A stretch of DNA of 26,650 bases from Miltoncostaeales bacterium. GTDB lineage: Bacteria; Actinomycetota; Thermoleophilia; Miltoncostaeales; Miltoncostaeaceae. The notes under the pieces are model-generated. The model was not told the origin of the DNA, searched no databases, and saw only the letters and a program-made list of their open reading frames with translations. The stretch covers positions 1-26,650 of the forward strand of contig JAUROO010000120.1 of assembly GCA_030829765.1 (NCBI GenBank), written 5' to 3'. The translations under genes were made by a program, and so were the position numbers. Shown piece by piece: positions 13,120 to 22,062 of the stretch (positions within the stretch are counted from its first letter, which is position 1; each line of letters begins with the position of its first letter).

Positions 13120-14295
13120 TCAGGACGCCAGGACGTCGCGCAGTGCCGCGAGCACCGATGAGAGCTCGTCGCCCGTGACGACCAGCGGGGGGAGAAAGCG
13201 GATAGTGCGCGGGCTGGTGTTGTTCACCAGGAAGCCCCGGTCCAGCATGGTTCCCACCACCTCGGCGGCATTGGTGCCCGGCAGGTCGATGGCGCACATA
13301 AGGCCGCGGCCACGTGCCTCCACCGCGAGCCCGTCGTCCACCAGCGCCTGCAGCCCGGCCAGGAAGCATGCGCCCTCCCGGCGCACGTGGCCCTGCAGGG
13401 CCGCGTCATCCAGCGCCCGCGCTGCCGCAAGCGCCGATGCACATGCCAGGGGGCTGCCCGCGAAGGTGCTGCCGTGGTCACCGGGCTGGAACACCTCATC
13501 CACGCCCGGGCGCGCAGTAATCGCGCCGATGGGGAAGCCGCCGCCCAGGCTCTTGGCCAGGCACATCACATCGGGCTCGATGCCGACGTCCTGGTAGGCG
13601 TAGAGCGGCCCGGTACGGCTCATGCCGGTCTGGATCTCATCGACGATCAGCAGGGCGCCGGACTGATCGGCCAACTCGCGCGCGAGGCGCACGAAGGAGT
13701 CCTCCAGGGGGTACACGCCGCACTCGCCCTGCACGATTTCGAGCGCGACGGCGCATGTGCGATCGGTGACAGCGGAGCGCAGCGCCTCGTGGTCGTTGCG
13801 CTCCACATGCACCACGCCCGGCACCAGCGGCCGGAAGGCCTCCTGCTTGCCCGGCTGTCCGGTCATCGACAACGCGCCCATTGTGCGGCCATGGAAGCCA
13901 TCCACCAGCGCAACCACCTCGGTGCGCCCGGGTCCGCCGTGCTTGCGCGCCAACTTCAACGCCGCCTCCGACGCCTCGGCGCCGGAGTTGCAGAAGAACA
14001 CCCGCCCGCCCATGGACGTATCGCGGATCCACTCCGCGAGCTCGATCATGGGATCGGTGTAGTAGAGGTTGCTCGTGTTGATGAGCACGCCGGCCTGCTC
14101 GCGGATTGCCGCCACCACGTCGGGGTGGCAGTGCCCGGCGTTGATCATCGAGATACCCGACATGCAGTCGAGGTACCCGCGTCCGTCCGGGTCGAACAGC
14201 CACGCACCCTCGCCCCGCACGAACTCCACGGGGTAGCGCCCGTAGTTGCGCATGAGCGCCGCGCGCTCGCGCTCCACGGTCTGCTCGCGGATCAT
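13120..14295 (-). CDS. argD: Acetylornithine aminotransferase
   Basis: Transfers an amino group from glutamate to N-acetylglutamate semialdehyde, giving N-acetylornithine. The 391-aa product is a class III PLP aminotransferase. It has NSGAEASEAALKLAR (103-117), FHGRT (134-138), DEIQTG (219-224) and the PLP lysine K248 in CLAKSLGGGFPIGA. The ATG at 14295 lies 4 bases after the argB stop. In mycobacteria and streptomycetes argF, argR or other arg genes usually follow. Here the operon stops, and the next thing on this strand is the structured RNA candidate. Confidence 0.94.
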   Translation of the reverse strand: MIREQTVERERAALMRNYGRYPVEFVRGEGAWLFDPDGRGYLDCMSGISMINAGHCHPDVVAAIREQAGVLINTSNLYYTDPMIELAEWIRDTSMGGRVFFCNSGAEASEAALKLARKHGGPGRTEVVALVDGFHGRTMGALSMTGQPGKQEAFRPLVPGVVHVERNDHEALRSAVTDRTCAVALEIVQGECGVYPLEDSFVRLARELADQSGALLIVDEIQTGMSRTGPLYAYQDVGIEPDVMCLAKSLGGGFPIGAITARPGVDEVFQPGDHGSTFAGSPLACASALAAARALDDAALQGHVRREGACFLAGLQALVDDGLAVEARGRGLMCAIDLPGTNAAEVVGTMLDRGFLVNNTSPRTIRFLPPLVVTGDELSSVLAALRDVLAS

Positions 14296-14299
14296 GCGG

Positions 14300-15190
14300 T
14301 CATTCCGCCGTGACCATGGTGCCCAGGCCCTGCTCGGTGAACAGCTCCATGATCACCGAGTGCGGCACCCGGCCATCCACGATCTGGGCAGCCTCCACCC
14401 CGCCTCGGATTGCGGTGCGTACGGCCTCGAGCTTCGGGATCATGCCCTTGTCCACGGTTCCCGTGGCCATGAGCGCCTCGATGTCGGGCAGAGCGCACTT
14501 GGCGATGAGCGAATCCTTGTCGTCGAAGTCGTGGTACACGCCCTCGACGTCGGTGAGGAAGATGACCCGCCGCGCGCGCAGCGCTGCAGCGAGGGCGCCC
14601 GCCACGGTGTCGGCGTTGATGTTGTAGCTCTGGCCCTCGGCGTCCACGCCCACCGACGCCACCACCGGCACGAAATCGTCGAGGACCTCGAGGATGCCCG
14701 GATCGATCCGCTCCACCTCTCCCACGAACCCCAGGTCCCCGCTGTCGCTGGTGGCCGGCCGCGCACGGATAAGGCCGCCATCGTCACCGGACAGCCCGGC
14801 GGCCTTCACGCCCGCCACCTGCAACTGGGCCACGATCTCCTTGTTCACCTTGCCGATGAGCACCATCTTCACCAGCTCCATGGTGGGCTCATCCGTCACC
14901 CGGAGGCCATCCACGAAGTTCACGTCCAGGCCGAGGCGATCGGAGTACGACGAGATGTCCGGACCGCCGCCGTGCACGACGACGGGATTCATGCCGACGA
15001 ACTTCAGCAGCGCGATGTCACGCGCGAACGACGCCTTCAGTTCGGGCTTCGTCATGGCCGCGCCGCCGTACTTGATGACCACCGTGGCGCCCGCGAACTC
15101 GCGGATGTACGGCAGGGCCTCCAGCAGCACGGCTGCGCGCGCCTGCACATCGGCCCGGTCGGGAAGGTTGGTGCGGTTGGTCTCGCCCAT
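14300..15190 (-). CDS. argB: Acetylglutamate kinase
   Basis: Phosphorylates N-acetylglutamate, usually the arginine-controlled step. The 296-aa amino-acid-kinase-fold protein has VVIKYGGAAM (37-46, K40), the glycine loop VVHGGGP (71-77), NINADTVAGALAAAL for substrate and nucleotide binding, and DKGMIPKL near the C-terminus. The N-terminal extension before residue 30, with a helix reading RAAVLLEALPYIREF, is characteristic of hexameric, arginine-inhibited NAGKs. The ATG at 15190 is 19 bases after argJ and has no Shine-Dalgarno, but a TAGACT hexamer lies 9 bases upstream. Confidence 0.95.
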   Translation of the reverse strand: MGETNRTNLPDRADVQARAAVLLEALPYIREFAGATVVIKYGGAAMTKPELKASFARDIALLKFVGMNPVVVHGGGPDISSYSDRLGLDVNFVDGLRVTDEPTMELVKMVLIGKVNKEIVAQLQVAGVKAAGLSGDDGGLIRARPATSDSGDLGFVGEVERIDPGILEVLDDFVPVVASVGVDAEGQSYNINADTVAGALAAALRARRVIFLTDVEGVYHDFDDKDSLIAKCALPDIEALMATGTVDKGMIPKLEAVRTAIRGGVEAAQIVDGRVPHSVIMELFTEQGLGTMVTAE

Positions 15191-15199
15191 AGGCGCGGC

Positions 15200-15205
15200 A
15201 GTCTA
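15200..15205 (-). promoter_or_regulatory. Possible internal -10 box TAGACT for argB-argD
   Basis: TAGACT on the minus strand ends 9 bases before the argB ATG, which otherwise lacks an SD. The spacing fits the leaderless pattern of this window, so argB-argD may have their own start in addition to read-through from argJ. Confidence 0.3.
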
Positions 15206-15209
15206 GGCG

Positions 15210-16430
15210 CTACGTGCGGTAATCGGCGTTCACGGACACGTAGCCGTGGCCGAGATCGCTCACGAACACCTCGGCCGTTCCCGTGCCGCGCCCCAACCCC
15301 ACCTGCATCTCGTACTCGGGACGCGACATGACCTCATCAATGCCCTGGCCGTCGGGCAGCACGCCGTCGAACCTCAGTGAGAAGGCCACATGGCCGCCGG
15401 TCGCGGCAAGTGCCTGGCCCACGGCCTGGTGAACCCGGCCCCAGTTGGCATCGCGGCCGTAGATGGCCGTTCGCACCAGTGCGCTCTCCCCCACGCCCCG
15501 GGCCACCCGCTCGGCCTCGGCGTCGTCCAGCGCCCCGTCCACCACCACGCGCACGGCATGCTCGGCGCCCTCGCCATCCTTCACCATGAGAAGCGCCAGG
15601 TAGCGGCAGATCGCCCGCAGCGCATCCGCGAACCGCGCGAGGTCCGCGCCGACGAGGGGCGGCCCCTCGCCATTGGCCAGTACCAGCAGCGTGTCGCTGG
15701 GGCTCATCTGGCCATCGACGCTGATGCGGTTGAACCCGTCCGCCGCGGCGGCGCGCGTGGCCGCCAGCAGGTCATCAGGCAGCACGCAGGCGTCGGTGGT
15801 GACGTAGGCCAGCATGGTCGCCATGTCCGGGCGGATCATCCCGGCGCCCTTGGCCGCCGCGCCGATGGTCACCTCGCCACCCGGCAGCGCCAGGCGGAAC
15901 GTCCCGCCCTTCGCGAACGCATCGGTGGTGCGGATGGCCTCGCCGAAGGCCGGGCCGCCGTCCGGCGACAGCGCCGCGGCCGCCGCATCCACGCCCGCCG
16001 TGAGTGCCTTCATGGGCAGGCGCTCACCGATCACGCCGGTGGAGCACACGGCCAGGCTGCCCACGGGCAGGCCGGCTGCGGCCGCCGCCGTCTCGCCCAT
16101 CGCCCGGGCATCCACGATGCCCTGATCGCCGGTGGCGGCGTTGGCACACCCGCTGTTCACCACGACCCCGCGCAGGCTGCCCGCATGAAGGGTGCGCGTG
16201 TAGATGACCGCCGCCGATGGCAGGGCGCTGGGCGTGTCGGCAAGGGCGGATGACGCCGCGCGGTCGCTCACCAGCATTCCCACGTCGGGGAGCCCATCCC
16301 CCTTCAGGCCGGCTGCCACGCCTGCCGCGCGGAAGCCGGCCGGGGCCGTGACCCCGGTGCCATCGACGCGCGCAAGCCCCTCCGGCGCGCCGATCCAGTC
16401 CGCGCGCTGGACCGGTTCCCAGAGGGTCAG
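15210..16430 (-). CDS. argJ: Bifunctional ornithine acetyltransferase/N-acetylglutamate synthase, CTG start
   Basis: Recycles the acetyl group from N-acetylornithine to glutamate and may also use acetyl-CoA, closing the cyclic arginine pathway. The 406-aa Ntn-type protein self-cleaves at A204/T205 in KGAGMIRPDMATMLA (194-208). NSGCANAATG (92-101) and STGVIGE (130-136) are family signatures. Homology starts with GVTAPAGFRAAG (26-37), so the start must lie upstream of it. The frame there has no ATG, GTG or TTG after the argC stop. A CTG at 16430 overlaps that stop as CTGA (16427-16430) and has GAGG 7 bases upstream. I therefore choose CTG. A start further up, inside argC, would add unrelated sequence. 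Confidence 0.92.
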   Translation of the reverse strand: MTLWEPVQRADWIGAPEGLARVDGTGVTAPAGFRAAGVAAGLKGDGLPDVGMLVSDRAASSALADTPSALPSAAVIYTRTLHAGSLRGVVVNSGCANAATGDQGIVDARAMGETAAAAAGLPVGSLAVCSTGVIGERLPMKALTAGVDAAAAALSPDGGPAFGEAIRTTDAFAKGGTFRLALPGGEVTIGAAAKGAGMIRPDMATMLAYVTTDACVLPDDLLAATRAAAADGFNRISVDGQMSPSDTLLVLANGEGPPLVGADLARFADALRAICRYLALLMVKDGEGAEHAVRVVVDGALDDAEAERVARGVGESALVRTAIYGRDANWGRVHQAVGQALAATGGHVAFSLRFDGVLPDGQGIDEVMSRPEYEMQVGLGRGTGTAEVFVSDLGHGYVSVNADYRT

Positions 16431-17407
16431 AGGAGCCCCTCGTCCTCGGGACGCCCGGCCATGAGATTCAGGTTCTGCACCGCCTGGCCGGCGGCCCCCT
16501 TCATGAGGTTGTCGATCACGCCGAACGCGATGAGGCGGCCCGTTACCCGGTCCACCATGGGGCACACCTGTGCGTAGTTGGTGCGTTGCACGGCCCGCAT
16601 GCCGGGCGGCTGGTCCACCACCTCCACGAATGGCGCGTCGACGTAGAAGTCCGAATAGGACTGCCGCAGGTCATCCGGGTGCGGCGCGTCGCCGTCGACC
16701 CACGCGTAGCAGGACGCCAGCAGGCCCCGGTCGACCGGCACCAGATGCGGCGTGAAGGTCACGGGGGCGCCGATCTCCTGGGCGATCTCGGGCTGGTGGC
16801 GGTGGGTGGTCACCTTGTAGGCGCGCACGCTGTCGGCGACGGACGAGTAATGGACATCGGGGGTGGGCGTCTTGCCTGCGCCGCTCACGCCGCTCTTCGC
16901 ATCGATGACGACGTCGGTGATGGCGTCCGCCATCGGCAGGAGCGCCAGCAACGACGCCGTGGGGTAGCAGCCCGGGTTCGCCACCACCCGCGCGCCTGCG
17001 ATGGCGTCGCGGTTGATCTCGGGAAGCCCGTACACGGCCTCGGCCAGCAGGTCGGGGCGCGGGTGCACGAACCCGTACCACTCGGGGTACAGGGCGGCGT
17101 CGCGCAGCCGGTGGTCGGCCGACACGTCCACCACGCGCGCGCCACGGTCCACCAGTTCGCTCACCGTGGCGGCGGCCTCGGCATGCGGGTAGCACACGGC
17201 CGCGAAGTCGCCCGGTGCCACCGAATCGAGGTCCAGCGGCTGCAGGACGGCGTCCACGCGGTACTCGGGTGCGATGTCCACCAGGCGCCTGCCGGCATCG
17301 GCGCGGGCCGTCACCTGCCCCAGCGAGAAGTACGGGTGGGCGTCCACCAGCGCCGCCAGCTGCGCCCCGGAGAATCCCGCCGCGCCCACCACGTGGACCG
17401 TGCTCAT
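16427..17407 (-). CDS. argC: N-acetyl-gamma-glutamyl-phosphate reductase
   Basis: Reduces N-acetylglutamyl phosphate with NADPH to the semialdehyde. The 326-aa product has the N-terminal dinucleotide motif VVGAAGFSGAQL (6-17) and the catalytic Cys147 in ANPGCYPT (143-150). It also has SGVSGAGKTP, the H-x-H-x-PE segment THRHQPEI and HLVPVDRG. The ATG at 17407 overlaps the pheT stop as ATGA (17404-17407), which couples arginine synthesis to the PheRS genes. The pheST-argCJBD order is known from mycobacteria and relatives. Confidence 0.96.
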   Translation of the reverse strand: MSTVHVVGAAGFSGAQLAALVDAHPYFSLGQVTARADAGRRLVDIAPEYRVDAVLQPLDLDSVAPGDFAAVCYPHAEAAATVSELVDRGARVVDVSADHRLRDAALYPEWYGFVHPRPDLLAEAVYGLPEINRDAIAGARVVANPGCYPTASLLALLPMADAITDVVIDAKSGVSGAGKTPTPDVHYSSVADSVRAYKVTTHRHQPEIAQEIGAPVTFTPHLVPVDRGLLASCYAWVDGDAPHPDDLRQSYSDFYVDAPFVEVVDQPPGMRAVQRTNYAQVCPMVDRVTGRLIAFGVIDNLMKGAAGQAVQNLNLMAGRPEDEGLL

Positions 17408-19830
17408 GACCTGAGTTCCGCCCCTACCTGATCACCCAGCGCGGCCACGGCCCGCTGCGTGACGCCGTCGATCTCGTCATCGGTGAGGGTACGCCCGGGC
17501 TCGGCGATGGTGAGGCGGATCGCCAGGCTCACGCGACCGTCGGGCACCTGATCGCCCGCGTAGTGGTCGAACACCTCGGCGCCGCGCACCAGGTGGCCAC
17601 CGGCCTCGCGGGCGACATCCAGCACATGCGCGGCCGTGACGGTGTCGGGGATGAGCAGGGCCAGATCGCGCGTGGACACCGGCACTGAGATGAGGTCGGT
17701 GTAGCGGCGCGGATCCGCCGGGCGCACCTTCACCAGTTCGCGCACCATCAGCGTGAGCGCCGCCACGGGCCCGCGCACGCCGAAATCGCGCAGCACCGCG
17801 GGGTGCAGCTCGCCCGCCACGCCCACCACGATGCCGCCCGCCGTGATGCGCGCCTGGCGCACGGGGTGCATCCATGGCTGGCGCAGCCCCGCGATGGCCT
17901 GGGCCTCCACGCCGACCGCACCCGCGAGGGCGATGGCCAGGCCCGTGGCCGCCCAGACGTCCACCTCCGCCGGCGACTGGCGCCATCCACGCGCACCCGG
18001 CGCCCCGAACATCAGCGCGGTGATCTCCTCGGGCTCGTCGGCCAGGCCGTCGTTGCCCGGCACATACGTGCGGCCCACCTCAAAGATGCCGCCGTCGCGC
18101 CGCTGGTGGGCCTGGTTCCGCTCCACCGCGCGCAGCAGCCCGGGCACCAGCGAGCGGCGCATCACGGCCATCTCATCACTGAGGGCATTCGTGATTCGCA
18201 CCACCTTGCGCCGCTCGTCATCGGAGGGCAGGCCCAGGCGGTCGGCATCGTGGTCGGGCACGAAGCGGTAGGTGATGGCCTCGCTCAGCCCCTGATCGGC
18301 CGCATACCGCGACAGCCGGCGCACCACCTGCTGCTCCGGCGTCAGCGCGGCATGGGCCTCAAGGCGGGGCAGCACGGCCGGGATGCGATCCAGCCCATGG
18401 ACGCGGCCGACCTCTTCGATCAGGTCGATCTCGCGCAGCAGGTCGGCGGTGCGCCACCAGGGCACCGTCACCACATGGGCATCGTCGCCCGGCTGAACGG
18501 TGCAGCCGAGGCGCTCCAGGATTCCCGCTGCCTCATCGGCGGAGATGTCCGTGCCCAGGATGGTGGCCACGCGCGCATGGCGCAGGGTGATGGGCGCGGG
18601 CCCATCCACCGCGGCCTGTTCATCGAGCGCGCCCGGCACCAGCGACGCACCGGCCAGCTCGTGCATGAGCCGGCAGGCGATGGCCATGGCCACGGGTGGC
18701 AGATCCGCGGGCTGCCCCTTCTCGAAGCGGGCGCTGCTCTCGGTGCGCAGGCCGAGACCCAGGGATGTGCGGATGATGGACGGACCGTCGAAGGTGGCCG
18801 CCTCCAGCAGCACCCGGGTGGTGCCCTCCGAGACCTCGGCGAACTCCGCCCCGAAGATGCCGGCGATCACGGCGGGCTTCTCGGTGTCGGCGATCACCAG
18901 GTGGTCGGCCGACAGCGTGCGGTCCTGGCCGTCCAGCGTGGTGATGGTCTCGCCGTCGAGCGCACGGCGCACGACGATCCCCGGCCCCGCCAGGCGGTCC
19001 AGGTCGAAGGCGTGCAGCGGCTGGGCGGTAAGCAGCATGACGTAGTTGGTGATGTCCACCACGTTGTTGATGCTGCGCATGCCCGCGGCCTCCAGGCGGC
19101 GCACCATCCACTCGGGCGACGGGCCCACACGCACGTCGAGCAGCACCCGCGCCATGTAGCGGGGGCACAGATCGGGGGCATCCACCCGCAGGGACACGTA
19201 GTCGCCCACCTGGCCCGCACCGTCCTCGGGCGGCAGCGCGGTGTCGAGCTGGTGCAACGGTGCCCCGGTGATGGCGTGCACCTCGCGTGCGATGCCGTAG
19301 ATGCCCTGGCAGTCGCCGCGATTGGGGGTGAGCTCGAGCTCGAGGATCGTGCCGGGCGGAGGCAGCACGTCGAGCACCGGGGTGCCCGCCGCCAGGTCGT
19401 CCGCCAGCACCATGATGCCCTCGGACTCCTCGGCCAGCTCCAGCTCACTGGCGCTCAGCACCATCCCCAGGCTCTCCACGCCGCGCAGCTTGGCCTTGCC
19501 CAGCTTCTGGCCGCCGGGCATGACGGCCCCGGGCAGGGCCACTGCCACGGTCTGGCCAGCGGCCACGTTGGGCGCGCCGCACACGATCTGCCGCGGGGAT
19601 TCGTCACCGGTGTCCACGCTCAGCACGCGCAGGCGGTCGGCATCGGGGTGCTGCTCGGCCGAGAGCACCTTGCCGATGCGGAACGCCTCGCGGTTCGCGC
19701 CGGTTGCGGGGATGCCCCGCTCGATCGTGCGCTCCACGGCGGTGCCGGTGGCCGTGAGCCGCTCGGCAAGGGCGGAGTCATCGAGATCGGTGGCCACGTG
19801 CTCGCGCAGCCATTCGAGGGGCAGCTTCAT
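17404..19830 (-). CDS. pheT: Phenylalanine-tRNA ligase beta subunit
   Basis: The non-catalytic but essential beta subunit of the cytoplasmic alpha2beta2 PheRS, 808 aa. An N-terminal EMAP-like tRNA-binding domain lies at about 50-135 (FRIGKVLSAEQHPDADRLRV onward). The B3/B4 editing region is at about 200-370 and the B5 domain at about 405-475 (ITLRHARVATILGTDIS). A catalytic-like core follows to about 690. The C-terminal anticodon-binding FDX-ACB domain is at about 712-808 and carries the terminal signature TLTDDEIDGV. Length and domain order are standard. The ATG at 19830 overlaps the pheS stop as ATGA. Confidence 0.97.
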   Translation of the reverse strand: MKLPLEWLREHVATDLDDSALAERLTATGTAVERTIERGIPATGANREAFRIGKVLSAEQHPDADRLRVLSVDTGDESPRQIVCGAPNVAAGQTVAVALPGAVMPGGQKLGKAKLRGVESLGMVLSASELELAEESEGIMVLADDLAAGTPVLDVLPPPGTILELELTPNRGDCQGIYGIAREVHAITGAPLHQLDTALPPEDGAGQVGDYVSLRVDAPDLCPRYMARVLLDVRVGPSPEWMVRRLEAAGMRSINNVVDITNYVMLLTAQPLHAFDLDRLAGPGIVVRRALDGETITTLDGQDRTLSADHLVIADTEKPAVIAGIFGAEFAEVSEGTTRVLLEAATFDGPSIIRTSLGLGLRTESSARFEKGQPADLPPVAMAIACRLMHELAGASLVPGALDEQAAVDGPAPITLRHARVATILGTDISADEAAGILERLGCTVQPGDDAHVVTVPWWRTADLLREIDLIEEVGRVHGLDRIPAVLPRLEAHAALTPEQQVVRRLSRYAADQGLSEAITYRFVPDHDADRLGLPSDDERRKVVRITNALSDEMAVMRRSLVPGLLRAVERNQAHQRRDGGIFEVGRTYVPGNDGLADEPEEITALMFGAPGARGWRQSPAEVDVWAATGLAIALAGAVGVEAQAIAGLRQPWMHPVRQARITAGGIVVGVAGELHPAVLRDFGVRGPVAALTLMVRELVKVRPADPRRYTDLISVPVSTRDLALLIPDTVTAAHVLDVAREAGGHLVRGAEVFDHYAGDQVPDGRVSLAIRLTIAEPGRTLTDDEIDGVTQRAVAALGDQVGAELRS

Positions 19831-20837
19831 GAGAACTGCTCCAGGAAGCGCAGGTCGCCCTCATACAGAAGCCGGATGTCGCTGATCTGGTGACGGATCA
19901 TGGCGATGCGGTCGAGTCCGAACCCGAAGGCGAACCCCGTCCAGCGCTCGGGGTCGTAGCCCACGTTGGCGAACACGTTCGGGTCCACCATTCCCGCGCC
20001 CGCGACCTCCAGCCAATCGGTGCGGCCCTGCTTGTCGGTCCACGACACGCTCACGTCCACCGAGGGCTCGGTGAACGGGAAGAAGTGCGGGATCACCCGC
20101 ACGTCGCGGTCGCCCAGCAGCCGCTGCAGGAAGTACGTGATGGTGCCCTTGAGGTGCGCGAAGGTAAGGCCCTCATCCACGGCGAGCCCCTCCACCTGGT
20201 GGAACATGGGGCTGTGCGTGGCGTCCACGTCGTCGCGCCGGTACACCGTGCCGGGCGCGATCACGTACACCGGCGGCGGGCCCTGCTGCATGGTGCGGAT
20301 CTGCACCGGCGACGTCTGCGTGCGCAGCAGCACGTCGTCGCCGCCCTCAACGAAGAACGTGTCGCTCTCGCTGCGCGCCGGATGGCCATCGGGGGTGTTC
20401 AGCGCCGTGAAGTTGTTGAAGCCCGTCTCCACCTCGGGGCCGTCGGCCACCGAGTAGCCCATCCCGAGGAAGATGTCCTCCACCTCCAGGCGCACCTGGG
20501 TGATGGGGTGCAGCGCACCCAGCGGGTAGGCGTTACCCGGCAGGGTGACGTCGGCGGTGTCGGACTCAAGTGCCGCGCCCATGGCCTCGGCTTCCAGCGC
20601 TTCGTGGCGGGTGTCGAGGGCGGCCTCGATGGCCCGGCGGGCAGCGTTGCCCTCCTTGCCCACCCGGCCGCGGTCCTCGGGCGGAAGGGTGCCGATGGAA
20701 CCCAGCAGTTCGGTGAGCGGTGCCTTGCGCCCCACGAACCGCACGCGCGCGGCCTCGAGGGCCTCGAGGTCGGCCGCGGAGGAGATCTCGGCAATGGCCT
20801 GGTCGGCCAGCGCGCTCAGGTCGGGAATCCCGCTCAT
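19827..20837 (-). CDS. pheS: Phenylalanine-tRNA ligase alpha subunit
   Basis: Catalytic subunit that activates phenylalanine and charges tRNA-Phe. The 336-aa protein has an N-terminal coiled-coil arm (about 1-90) that contacts tRNA. The class II core follows, with HPITQ (110-114), LLRTQTSPVQIRTM (170-183), YRRDDVDATHSPMFHQVEG (motif 2 region, 199-217) and motif 3 GFAFGFGLDRIAMIRH (301-316). The ATG at 20837 is joined to the preceding rRNA-methylase gene by an ATGA overlap (20834-20837). Confidence 0.97.
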   Translation of the reverse strand: MSGIPDLSALADQAIAEISSAADLEALEAARVRFVGRKAPLTELLGSIGTLPPEDRGRVGKEGNAARRAIEAALDTRHEALEAEAMGAALESDTADVTLPGNAYPLGALHPITQVRLEVEDIFLGMGYSVADGPEVETGFNNFTALNTPDGHPARSESDTFFVEGGDDVLLRTQTSPVQIRTMQQGPPPVYVIAPGTVYRRDDVDATHSPMFHQVEGLAVDEGLTFAHLKGTITYFLQRLLGDRDVRVIPHFFPFTEPSVDVSVSWTDKQGRTDWLEVAGAGMVDPNVFANVGYDPERWTGFAFGFGLDRIAMIRHQISDIRLLYEGDLRFLEQFS

Positions 20838-21598
20838 GACCGCGGCATCCTAAACGACTGCCGCACCCGCTCGGCCAGCAGCGCGGCGCCCGCTGCCGCC
20901 ACGTTCAGAGACTCCGCGCCGTCTCCCTGGGGAATGGTGACCTCCACCACCTCCAGCGACCCGCGGAGCGACTCGATGACGGGGTCGAGTCCCGCGCGCT
21001 CGGCGCCCAGCGCCAGCACCGTGGGCACGGTGAGGTCGACATCCCACGGGGGCGCGCCCCCGTGGGCCACGGCGGCGACCACGCGGAAGCCCTCGCGCGT
21101 GGTCAGGTCCTGCGGTCGCACTCCCTCGAGCACCGGCAGGGCGAAGGTGGCGCCCATCGCCGCGCGCACCGCCCGCGGATGCGCGGAGTCGGCAGATCCG
21201 GGACCCAGGGCGAGCCAGTCGGCGCCAAGGGCGGCCGACGTGCGGACGAGGGTGCCGACATTGCCCGGGTCGGCCACGCCGGCCAGGTACACGCCGAGTG
21301 CGGGCGGCATGGGAACGGTGCGGAAGTGATGCGGCCCCGACTGGGGGAACACGCCGATCATGCGCGGCGGCTGGGCAAGGGTGCTCACCCCGCCCATCAG
21401 GCGCGTGGACAGCGCATAGCGTTCGTCCACGCCGGACGTCGCCTGCAGGCGCGGATCATCCGGCGGCACCCGCTCCTCATCCACCAGCAGCATGACCGGC
21501 GCAATGCCGCGGTCGAGCGCCGCCTGCACCACGTCCTCTCCCTCGGCCACCAGCAGACGCTCCTCGCGACGGGTGCGTTTCTGCTGCAGACGGCGCAC
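20834..21598 (-). CDS. TrmH/SpoU-family RNA 2'-O-methyltransferase (TsnR-like)
   Basis: A SAM-dependent RNA ribose methyltransferase with a trefoil-knotted SPOUT domain. It holds the position that tsnR holds between rplT and pheS in mycobacteria. From the GTG at 21598 the product is 254 aa. A substrate-binding L30-like N-domain (1-90) precedes motif 1 VADPGNVGTLVRTSAALGAD (108-127). Motif 2 is LALGAERAGLD (195-205) and motif 3 is IPQGDGAESLNVAAA (222-236). The start is uncertain. The codons just upstream read VTSHRNPALQH, which matches the conserved family start, yet no ATG/GTG/TTG occurs in that frame. A CTG at 21700 overlaps the rplT stop as CTGA and would give 288 aa. The target nucleotide is unknown. 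Confidence 0.88.
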   Translation of the reverse strand: MRRLQQKRTRREERLLVAEGEDVVQAALDRGIAPVMLLVDEERVPPDDPRLQATSGVDERYALSTRLMGGVSTLAQPPRMIGVFPQSGPHHFRTVPMPPALGVYLAGVADPGNVGTLVRTSAALGADWLALGPGSADSAHPRAVRAAMGATFALPVLEGVRPQDLTTREGFRVVAAVAHGGAPPWDVDLTVPTVLALGAERAGLDPVIESLRGSLEVVEVTIPQGDGAESLNVAAAGAALLAERVRQSFRMPRS

Positions 21599-21696
21599 AT
21601 GCTGCAGCGCCGGATTGCGATGCGATGTGACGCGGCGGAGGGGCCCCGGGCCGCCCCCGCCGCGTGGATTCCGTGTCGCGGGCCCGGTGCCTTCGG

Positions 21697-22059
21697 TCAG
21701 GCGGCCGCGCGGGCGTCAGCGGCCCGCGCGCACAGGGCGGCGAAGTGCTCCGGTTCGTTCACCGCGAGGTCGGCCAGCATCTTCCGGTCGAGCCCCACGC
21801 CGGCAAGCGACAGGCCGTGCATCAGCTCGCCATAGGTCAGGCCGTTCAGGCGTGCTGCAGCGTTGATGCGCGCGATCCACAGGCGGCGGAAGTCGCGCTT
21901 GCGGGCACGGCGATCACGGTAGGCGTAGTTGCCCGACCGCTGCACCTGCTCCTTCGCGCGACGGTACGACGTGTGCTTGGTACCCCAGTAGCCCTTGGCC
22001 TGGCCGAGGACCTTGCGCCGCTTCTTGCGGGCGTTGACGGAGCGCTTGACGCGGGCCAT
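21697..22059 (-). CDS. rplT: 50S ribosomal protein L20
   Basis: A 23S rRNA-binding protein needed for early large-subunit assembly. The product is 120 aa and starts MARVKRSVNARKKRRKVL, the conserved basic extension that threads into rRNA. Then come AKGYWG, YAYRDRRARKRDFRRLWI and INAAARLNGLTYGELMHGL, all L20 hallmarks. The start has a good GGAGG 9 bases upstream, within the end of rpmI. In E. coli and Firmicutes L20 represses this operon by binding leader RNA. I see no recognisable L20-binding pseudoknot here. Confidence 0.98.
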   Translation of the reverse strand: MARVKRSVNARKKRRKVLGQAKGYWGTKHTSYRRAKEQVQRSGNYAYRDRRARKRDFRRLWIARINAAARLNGLTYGELMHGLSLAGVGLDRKMLADLAVNEPEHFAALCARAADARAAA

Positions 22060-22062
22060 TGC

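Noticed and set aside
17803..19893. 696-codon plus-strand open frame antisense to pheT
   Set aside because: Very high GC makes stop codons rare in shadow frames. The product is His/Gly/Ala-rich low-complexity sequence with no motifs, while pheT on the other strand is unmistakable.
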